Shown: positions 58,009 to 64,000 of the stretch, one piece after another
Position numbering within the stretch: the first letter of the stretch is position 1
Layout of the letters: each line of letters starts with the position of its first letter
Assembly (NCBI RefSeq): GCF_902170785.1
Contig: NZ_CABHYG010000001.1
Span: 186,001-250,000, forward strand
Source: Yersinia proxima
GTDB taxonomy: Bacteria > Pseudomonadota > Gammaproteobacteria > Enterobacterales > Enterobacteriaceae
Reading direction: 5' to 3'
DNA: 64,000 nt
Made by a program: the position numbers and the translations under genes
The notes under the pieces: generated by a model
What the model was told of the DNA's origin: nothing
Databases searched by the model: none
Seen by the model: the letters and a program-made list of their open reading frames with translations, nothing else

Positions 58009-59460
58009 TCACGCCATCATAAAGGCGTCCAAATCATCCGCATTTTTAATGATTTTGTTTTTCGCTACTCCATAGGCCTGAGCAAGTGTAATGCTCGCCT
58101 CGAGTAATTTACGGTTATTTTCAACATTGAAAGCTGCTGCTGTCAGTTCACCTAATGCCGTGAATTCGGACAAGATGCGCTTGAGTGCCTGCTGCTCAAT
58201 GTCATTCAACCGAAGAGTAAAATGGTCCATTCTGGCTTGCAGAGCCTGGCGGGCTTTGCTGTCCAGATTTTTGGCTACGGTGACCATGAACTTCCCGGAG
58301 ATAGAGCCAATCACAGCTCCCAGCACAGGAACAGGGATTAACGCCTGGCCTGCAATGGCCATTGCACCAACAATCGCGGACTCGGCACAAACAATGAGCC
58401 CGAGCTCGGTAAACTCATCAAGATCTATTTCACCCTGCTGGTAAGATAAGGCAAGGCTTCCAACCCCCTTGGCGGCGGTGACAAGTGCGCTGGCGAATGG
58501 TGCTCCCATCGAGGCATAGTTGGTAAGGGTATAAATCGCTCCAGCGGATACACCTCCAATGGCTGCACCTTTTAGTGTATCTAGCCCCACGTCCTGCCAG
58601 TCTTGTGCATCGAACTCACCACAAAATATATTTTTACCGTCACGATACTTGCGGTATATCCCCGTTCCGAGAGCAAAAGCCCCCCCGAAAGCTACTCCCA
58701 TCGCTGTCGCCCGCATGGCTTCGTTCAGCGAAGGCTGGTGATCCTCGATAATTTCAGCTTTTTTAGTCTCGTTCTGCTTACCTAATTCCTGATCATGCTT
58801 ATCAAGTGTTTCGTCGATTTTCCCCCATTGAACGTCTTTGTAATCGGAAACACCTGGGCGCACGACATCGGCAAATGGTCGCCCCGTCACGCTTTCAATA
58901 TCGGCAACTTTATCCTTAATAGCCTGTAATGTTTTTTCGCTCAATCCCTCTACCGGCTTCCCGTCAATGACGTCCTGGATGGTCTGCCAGGTATCTTTCG
59001 GGATATGGTAAAACGGTTCACCCTTTGTGAAGTCGGGATAGGTTTCCATGTGCTTCAGGACATGCGTTAGATTGTTATTAATGCCGTTTATAAATTTTGA
59101 CTGTACTTCAATACCATCAATCTTGTAGTCCGCAGGGGCGGTGCGACCCACCCCGTTAAATGTTGCACCTAAAGCCGACTCATCAACCAATCCCTCATCG
59201 AACGCCTGGCGTGCATTGCGTACGCCCACCTCAAGTTGTTCAGCAATCTCACCGTGCTTGGTACTCATCGAACCCAGAATGTTATTCGGTGACGCAATAA
59301 AATCACGCACCTTCTGCATCTGTTCGCCCGCAAAAGTAAAGGCGCTATCCTGCTGCGCCAACTTAAACAATTTATCCTTGATGCGGGCCTGATTGAGGGC
59401 ATCAACTGCACTGCCGATAACTTGGTCGCCAACCGCATCATGACTATTTAAACTATTCAT
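58009..59460 (-). CDS. Unknown protein with Gly/Ala-rich membrane segments and nuclease-like N-terminus
   Basis: 483 aa, not recognised. Residues 1-240 are soluble; here GRTAPADYKIDGIEVQSKF (Asp ... Gln-x-Lys spacing) vaguely recalls PD-(D/E)XK nucleases with a Q-x-K variant, an impression only. Residues 245-400 hold Gly/Ala-rich segments (MGVAFGGAFALGTGIY, GAAIGGVSAGAIYTL, AIVGAMAIAGQALIPVP) that could insert in membrane. The ending is helical. Starts at ATG overlapping the previous stop (TAATG), so tightly coupled to the 281-aa gene. Confidence 0.7.
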   Translation of the reverse strand: MNSLNSHDAVGDQVIGSAVDALNQARIKDKLFKLAQQDSAFTFAGEQMQKVRDFIASPNNILGSMSTKHGEIAEQLEVGVRNARQAFDEGLVDESALGATFNGVGRTAPADYKIDGIEVQSKFINGINNNLTHVLKHMETYPDFTKGEPFYHIPKDTWQTIQDVIDGKPVEGLSEKTLQAIKDKVADIESVTGRPFADVVRPGVSDYKDVQWGKIDETLDKHDQELGKQNETKKAEIIEDHQPSLNEAMRATAMGVAFGGAFALGTGIYRKYRDGKNIFCGEFDAQDWQDVGLDTLKGAAIGGVSAGAIYTLTNYASMGAPFASALVTAAKGVGSLALSYQQGEIDLDEFTELGLIVCAESAIVGAMAIAGQALIPVPVLGAVIGSISGKFMVTVAKNLDSKARQALQARMDHFTLRLNDIEQQALKRILSEFTALGELTAAAFNVENNRKLLEASITLAQAYGVAKNKIIKNADDLDAFMMA

Positions 59461-60305
59461 TACTGGATTTTCTTGTTGATCAGTTTTGACAACGCATTGA
59501 TATGGTTAATCAACGCCCCTAGCTGATCTTTCTGATGCACATTGAACTGGCTATAGTCTCGCGGTGCGGTCTTTTCCAGTGCATCGACGATGCTTTCAGT
59601 GCCATGATAATGCTCTGACGTTAACACCTTTAGTTCCTGAGCTCCGCGTTCCATCACTCTCAATTCGCTGGTTTTGGCGCGAACCTGGCGATCTTCGCGC
59701 TGAGCTTCGTCAATAATTTTTCCATTCTTACGACGAGCCAGTAAGGTTCCTCCCGCAATACCTACGGCACCAATTCCCCAACCGACTGGACCCGCTAACG
59801 CCAGCAATGTGCCTCCAGCGGACATGCCTCCGCCGCCAGCTGCCAGTGCACCACCACCAAGCCATGCCAACGCAGCATTCGTTGCCGCAGCGCCGCTTAA
59901 AGTTGCAATTGCGGTACCCGTTGAGGCCGTACCAAAAGTCGTTGCAATGGCTAAGGCTGCCGTGGGGGCAAATGCTGCGACTCCCGCTCCGGCTGCAACC
60001 CCTGCGGCAGCGGTCCCTTTTCCAACGTGTGATGTTCGGTATTCTTCTTCCAGTTTTTCGACGACGTTATCGAATTCAGCAATTTCCGCTTTCAGTTCGC
60101 TCCAGGACTTATCAAATTCTTTGGGTTTATTCGCCAGTCGGTTTACAAAGCTTTCACCACGAGTAATCAAATTTTTACTGCACTTTTGGCGCAGCAAAAA
60201 GAGCGCAGTGATCTTTTCCTGAGTATCTTTTGCCTGTGCTTCATATTGGTTAGTTGCTCTGGTGAGACTGGCTAATGCTTCTTTTCTTTCTGAACCGCGT
60301 AGCAT
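59460..60305 (-). CDS. Unknown coiled-coil protein with Gly/Ala-rich hydrophobic centre
   Basis: 281 aa, not recognised. N-terminal coiled coil (about 1-95, LTRATNQYEAQAKDTQEKIT...), a long Gly/Ala-rich hydrophobic block (about 100-190, GKGTAAAGVAAGAGVAAFAP ... GPVGWGIGAVGIAGGTLLA) that ends in basic residues (RRKNGK), and a C-terminal helical part. Start ATG 60305 lies 3 bp after the WYL gene stop with AGGAG just upstream. The layout, coiled coil plus glycine-zipper-like membrane part, recalls pore-forming or membrane-tethering proteins; that is inference. Confidence 0.7.
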   Translation of the reverse strand: MLRGSERKEALASLTRATNQYEAQAKDTQEKITALFLLRQKCSKNLITRGESFVNRLANKPKEFDKSWSELKAEIAEFDNVVEKLEEEYRTSHVGKGTAAAGVAAGAGVAAFAPTAALAIATTFGTASTGTAIATLSGAAATNAALAWLGGGALAAGGGGMSAGGTLLALAGPVGWGIGAVGIAGGTLLARRKNGKIIDEAQREDRQVRAKTSELRVMERGAQELKVLTSEHYHGTESIVDALEKTAPRDYSQFNVHQKDQLGALINHINALSKLINKKIQ

Positions 60306-60308
60306 GAT

Positions 60309-61217
60309 TTACTCCTGTTGCATGTCGTCAAAAATAGCCATGCCGTATTTTGTTTCCATTTCAGCCATCTGTTGATTGAGCTTCTGCTGAAAACGATGTT
60401 GCAGGCTAATAGGGGAAACAATAATGAGATTGGGTAACCAGTATCGTAATAGAGGGAAGAGCTGGTTTTCGTGCGCCATTTCGGTTTGCACAATCAAATC
60501 ACCGTTTGATTCTTGTCGTATTAATTTCTGCGCAGGTAATAAGTTGCGCCGCTGAAAGTAGTAGCTAACCTCGGCTGCGATTTTGACGTGTACCGTCTGC
60601 TTATTCAGAGAAAACCAGACATCATCTTCTTCAGCAAAGTACTGGGTTATGTGCCGCTCTGGCGTGAAATGTACGGGAGTAAGATTCAGCCAGCGAATTT
60701 TACTGAGCTGATAACCCTTCACATTTCCTCTATCCACAGCACCGAGATACCAGACACCTTTTATGTTAATGAGCTTATAAGGGGCAACGGTACGGAGTTT
60801 GTCTTTATAGTGAAATTCGCAAATATTGTTTTCGCGAATCGCTTTATCAAACAGACTAAAGTTATTCTCAAGTACTCGTTGAGCCTCAGGATCGCTCGGT
60901 AAAGCACGGATACTTAACGATGTTAAATCAGGCTGGGAAAAGAGTTTTTTTGCGGGAAATAACGCTTCCATACCTAAAATACGGACGAGATTTTGCAGTT
61001 CTTTTAGTGATTGAGGTTTGGCATAAGCAGGTGCCAGCCTGTAAATACCCTCTCCATTATGGATAATACGATCGCCCAAGCGGTTAAGATCCCGATACAA
61101 GGTGCGTTCACTTATTTTGAATTCGTTCATCAACTTTTGGCGAGACACAAAACCGTATTGATAAAGTTCTGAGATAATGACGGTTATTCTCTGTACCATG
61201 ACTTCATGCCCGCTCAT
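60309..61217 (-). CDS. WYL-domain transcriptional regulator
   Basis: 302 aa. N-terminal winged helix-turn-helix (about 1-60, RQKLMNEFKISERTLYRDLN), then a WYL domain around 140-215 (CEFHYKDKLRTVAPYKLI, GVWYLGAVDRG) and a C-terminal extension (WCX-like, 220-302). AAGGGA is 7 bp before ATG 61217. Such regulators repress many defence operons (for example BrxR in BREX). A perfect 10-bp inverted repeat lies 40 bp upstream, so autoregulation of this gene and the three after it is likely. Confidence 0.9.
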   Translation of the reverse strand: MSGHEVMVQRITVIISELYQYGFVSRQKLMNEFKISERTLYRDLNRLGDRIIHNGEGIYRLAPAYAKPQSLKELQNLVRILGMEALFPAKKLFSQPDLTSLSIRALPSDPEAQRVLENNFSLFDKAIRENNICEFHYKDKLRTVAPYKLINIKGVWYLGAVDRGNVKGYQLSKIRWLNLTPVHFTPERHITQYFAEEDDVWFSLNKQTVHVKIAAEVSYYFQRRNLLPAQKLIRQESNGDLIVQTEMAHENQLFPLLRYWLPNLIIVSPISLQHRFQQKLNQQMAEMETKYGMAIFDDMQQE

Positions 61218-61256
61218 AAGTCTTCCCTTGATAGCTTTTCCCTGATGGTAATCTTA

Positions 61257-61281
61257 CTTACTGACAGGTTATGTCAGTAAG
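61257..61281 (-). promoter_or_regulatory. Perfect palindrome, probable WYL-regulator operator
   Basis: CTTACTGACA-GGTTA-TGTCAGTAAG: 10-bp arms without mismatch and a 5-bp spacer, 40-64 bp upstream of the WYL gene ATG. An extra CTTA half-copy (61253-61256) precedes it. Size and location fit a dimeric winged-helix binding site. The rest of 61218-61388 shows no gene. Confidence 0.7.
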
Positions 61282-61388
61282 CGACAGAAAGATGGAGAGC
61301 CTCTTCTTTCTATATCGGCACAAAAACAGTTTTTCTTAAAAATTTCATGCATCAATGTTGCACCCGATACAACCCGGTAAACATGAGA

Positions 61389-62759
61389 CTAATTGCTCTC
61401 TGCGGATAACCCATCATAATTGACAAATTGTCCTTTAAAATTAATGACCTGACTGGAAGGTGTGTAGTCCACATCGGAGAGCGACTCATCGCAACGGGCA
61501 ATCGACGGGTCGCTAATTTTCATCCATTCTGAAAATGTTTCCAGAAAACGTAAGCCGCTGTGTTGTACCGGGATGATAACTCTTTCTGTTTGATTTCTGT
61601 CGACGGTGAAAAATGGCACGTCGTAATTCTCGCGGGTTTTATCCCCGTGCGTTAAGTAAGCATTTGCCTTGTCTTTGTTGATGTATGACAGTCCGTGATC
61701 CGAAAAATACATCATGGACCAGTCGCCGCCGTGATGCTCTGCCATGTCATGGATCTGTCCCAGCAGCTTGTCAGTCATAGCGATGGATTTGATATAGCAT
61801 GATATTTCTTTGGCACCCGTATCGATATCATACTGATCTCGTGTTCTCACACAGGCCTGCGGATGTGGCCCCATCAGGTGCAGTACGATGAATTTTTTTC
61901 CATCGCCCTGTTTCAGTGCGGTTTTGAGTTGCGGCAACAACTGATCATCCGGGGAATACGTCCTGTCATCAGAGCTGGCTGATTTAGTAAAATAAGGATG
62001 GTCTGCACTTTCTCCTATTAATGCCATGGGTGAGTCAAAATGACCTTTCCTGCCCTGATTTGAAATCCACCAGGTTTCAAATCCGGCGCGTGAAGCGAGC
62101 GTAACGATATTGTTATTGAGTTCTGCCGCATTACCGCGACTACGGGCCAGTGTATTGGTCAGGGAAAGTACGGTGGAGGGCCCTGCAGAGATATAATGGG
62201 TAAACAGCGTGGCTGGTGTGTTATCAAGCCATGGCGTGTTGGGATACTTTTCCCCGTAGGCATGCAGATAATCGCGGCGTGCGCTTTCTCCGATAACCAG
62301 AATGTAGGTTTTGTGCTGACCCGGTAAAGAGACCGGCTTCCAAATGCTACCCGTGGTCATTATTCTGGCGAAGTACTGATTGTTGTCACGTACTGCCAGG
62401 TAAGACGTATAGATGTCATGAATAAAACGTATCTCAGGTAATCCGCTGCTGAGCACTCGCCCCTGTCGGAGCGGTGACCATAATGCAGAAGCAACGAAGA
62501 ATATGACCAGAAAACTGTAAACGCCCCGTGTGAAGGGTACGCTTTTATGCCCGGAAAACGATGACACGATAGTAGCTATACCGGAGACAATAACAGACGC
62601 AGATAGTAGCCAGGCGGCTGTCGGGATATTACCGACGAACTCATGGGCTTCATTCGTACTGGTGTACATCAGCGAGCCAATGACATTGATATCCGGGAAG
62701 CCATAGTTAATGCCAACCGGCGCATAAAATGCACCAGCCAGTGTAAATACCATCACCAC
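61389..62759 (-). CDS. Phosphoethanolamine-transferase-like protein, 5' end unclear
   Basis: Sulfatase-fold transferase of the EptA/EptC type, which moves phosphoethanolamine to LPS or another envelope target. Seen: nucleophile region LVIGESARRDYLHAYG, LHLMGPHP, and YFSDHGLS (metal Asp-His). From the GTG at 62759 it has 456 aa and about two or three membrane helices. But the frame stays open upstream to 63142 and reads membrane-like sequence (NLYLLLWVLLLHYALGY), with no ATG, GTG or TTG in that part. So the true start is either unusual or lost, and the gene may be 5'-truncated. Confidence 0.7.
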   Translation of the reverse strand: MVMVFTLAGAFYAPVGINYGFPDINVIGSLMYTSTNEAHEFVGNIPTAAWLLSASVIVSGIATIVSSFSGHKSVPFTRGVYSFLVIFFVASALWSPLRQGRVLSSGLPEIRFIHDIYTSYLAVRDNNQYFARIMTTGSIWKPVSLPGQHKTYILVIGESARRDYLHAYGEKYPNTPWLDNTPATLFTHYISAGPSTVLSLTNTLARSRGNAAELNNNIVTLASRAGFETWWISNQGRKGHFDSPMALIGESADHPYFTKSASSDDRTYSPDDQLLPQLKTALKQGDGKKFIVLHLMGPHPQACVRTRDQYDIDTGAKEISCYIKSIAMTDKLLGQIHDMAEHHGGDWSMMYFSDHGLSYINKDKANAYLTHGDKTRENYDVPFFTVDRNQTERVIIPVQHSGLRFLETFSEWMKISDPSIARCDESLSDVDYTPSSQVINFKGQFVNYDGLSAESN

Positions 62760-63261
62760 GCAACGGTAAATTATTTTCCCTGCATATCTGAGCAGTAATA
62801 ATCCGGATAAAGCTGAAAAGACATAGATTAATTTATATTGATACCCCAGTGCGTAATGCAGAAGTAATACCCATAACAGCAGGTACAGATTTTCTCTGTT
62901 AATTTGTCTGTGACGCCGATACGCTGGGCAGTCACGGTGATGTCTATATTGCGATTTATCAGGAACTGTCTTTGTTACTTTCAGAAAGCGGTGGGCCAGC
63001 TGACATTTAAGCCCCAGAGCTGATAGATAAGATGAATGACATTATTGAGAGTCACGATTCGGGGATGTTGGTAAAACCATCTGAACTGCTGTTCTTCAAC
63101 CTATTTTTCTTTAGTAAATTCACTTAAAATTGTAAAAACTATCTTCTTTTAACTCATTGATATATTAATGTTATTAATCAAAATTTATTGAGTATATAAA
63201 GTAGATCTATTGTAATTTATATATTTATAATTCAATGAATTAGATTTGATTGGCGAGTCCG
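62760..63261. other. A+T-rich stretch with in-frame continuation of the transferase
   Basis: About 500 bp without an independent gene. From 62760 to 63142 the minus-strand frame of the transferase stays open (see that entry). From 63085 to 63261 the DNA is strongly A+T-rich, with no terminator, promoter or attachment-site repeat that I can support. Confidence 0.5.
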
Positions 63262-64000
63262 GTAAGCGAACATTGCTGAATTGAGGACAAGGGATCTGCT
63301 TGTACCAATCAAAGCAGTCGAGTCATCCGGGCGGCTCGAAGTCGCCGCTCGTTTACAGCAACGAACTACCGCGATTATGCACTTTGCCGTTCAGAGCGGC
63401 TTAATCGACTATAACCCCGCGCAAGAGATTGCCGGTGCGATTGCTACGGCGAAAAGACAGCATCGTGCTGCTCTGGAACTTAATCGCATTCCTGAATTAC
63501 TTCACCACATCGATCACTATTCTGGCAGGCCGTTAACTCGACTGGCAGTTGAACTCACTTTGTTGGTTTTCATCCGTTCAAGTGAGCTGCGTTTTGCCCG
63601 CTGGTCAGAAGTGGGTTTTGAAACGGCCATGTGGACGATTCCGGGTGAGCGTGAACCACTTGAAGGAGTTAAGCATTCTCAACGTGGTTCAAAGATACGG
63701 ACTCCTCATCTTGTTCCTTTGTCGCGGCAGGCTCTAGGCGTTTTGGAAAAGATCAAAAGCATGAGTGGGAATCGAGAGCTGATTTTTGTAGGCGATCACG
63801 GTCCGCGTAAAACCATGAGTGAGAATACGGTGAACAAGGCTCTGCGAGTGATGGGTTATGACACGGAAACGGAAGTATGTGGGCATGGTTTCAGGACGAT
63901 GGCGTGTAGTTCGTTGATTGAGTCGGGGTTGTGGTCGAGGGATGCGGTAGAGAGGCAGATGAGCCATCAGGAGCGCTGCTTATATTCATAAGGCGGAACA
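63262..64000 (+). pseudogene. Second, degenerate P4-type integrase copy (runs off window)
   Basis: Reads from AELRTRDLLVPIKAVESSGR to ERQMSHQER and is, by eye, mostly identical to the catalytic part of the integrase at 20.0-21.3 kb. The N-terminal domain is missing: homology fades left of about 63262, where one base also seems lost. Near 63975 about 14 bp are missing relative to the other copy, shifting the frame to an early stop at 63991, before the catalytic tyrosine; homology then continues to the window end. Not functional as it stands. Confidence 0.8.

Larger units (their letters stand above)
19756..64000. mobile_element. leuX-associated defence island (right end outside window)
   Basis: The island begins at the tRNA-Leu 3' end and carries a P4-family integrase gene next to it. 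Conserved core genes stop there. The interior is mosaic: 21.4-28.4 kb is clearly A+T-rich while 37-57 kb is nearer core composition. A second integrase remnant lies at 63.2-64.0 kb, so the element either continues beyond the window or is followed by a second one. I did not find a repeat of the leuX 3' end inside the window, so the right junction is not visible. Confidence 0.85.

Noticed and set aside
63189-63198. TGAGTATATA near the right integrase remnant as a copy of the int-upstream repeats
   Set aside because: Single, incomplete match in strongly A+T-rich DNA; chance cannot be excluded and no partner repeat is present.
21398-63261. CRISPR array, retron reverse transcriptase or insertion sequences
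   Set aside because: No regularly spaced repeats, no reverse transcriptase motif and no transposase frame with terminal inverted repeats were seen in the island.
62760-64000. Right attachment site (repeat of the leuX 3' end)
   Set aside because: I looked for the tRNA 3'-end sequence GGCCTTCGGCACCA in the right part of the window and did not find it.

Overview
The window is an enterobacterial chromosome segment. It is most likely from Yersinia (Y. enterocolitica group or a close relative). The evidence is the core gene order nrdG-nrdD ... tabA-argI-rraB-yjgM-valS-holC-pepA-lptFG-leuX, which is the E. coli order with lineage-specific replacements, together with several ERIC-type repeats of the form common in yersiniae. 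The genus call is inference from gene order and repeats; no search was run.

Core part (1-19.9 kb). The left edge cuts nrdG. Next come nrdD with a two-box NrdR-like operator, a scar holding the ends of two dead genes (a LysR regulator and a possible RelE/ParE-type toxin), and a five-gene Dpp/Opp/Nik-type ABC importer of unknown substrate. These are followed by tabA, argI with tandem ARG boxes, rraB, yjgM, valS, holC, pepA, the LPS-export permeases lptF and lptG, and a tRNA-Leu(CAA) (leuX).

Island (from leuX to beyond the right edge, about 44 kb). A P4-family integrase gene next to leuX is interrupted by one in-frame amber codon. A second, 5'-truncated and frameshifted integrase copy lies at the far right, so the island is composite or a scar of stacked insertions. 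Between them is a dense defence region built of separable modules: (1) Zorya type II (zorA-zorB-zorE, minus strand); (2) a divergent Druantia type III (druH-druE, plus strand); (3) a four-gene DISARM-like operon: RapA-like SNF2 ATPase, 1644-aa gamma-class adenine methyltransferase, 2115-aa DUF1998 helicase with a C-terminal nuclease-like domain, and a UvrD-type helicase with a RelE-like N-terminus. It is closed by a strong terminator; (4) a three-gene operon of an unknown protein, a tandem-HxK phospholipase-D-fold nuclease and a second SNF2 ATPase; (5) a minus-strand four-gene operon headed by a WYL regulator with a perfect 10-bp palindrome upstream, followed by three Gly/Ala-rich membrane proteins I do not recognise; (6) a phosphoethanolamine-transferase-like gene with no normal start codon.

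Modules 1-3 fit known families or variants of them. Modules 4 and 5 are the best candidates for undescribed systems. All functions in the island are inferred from motifs and context.
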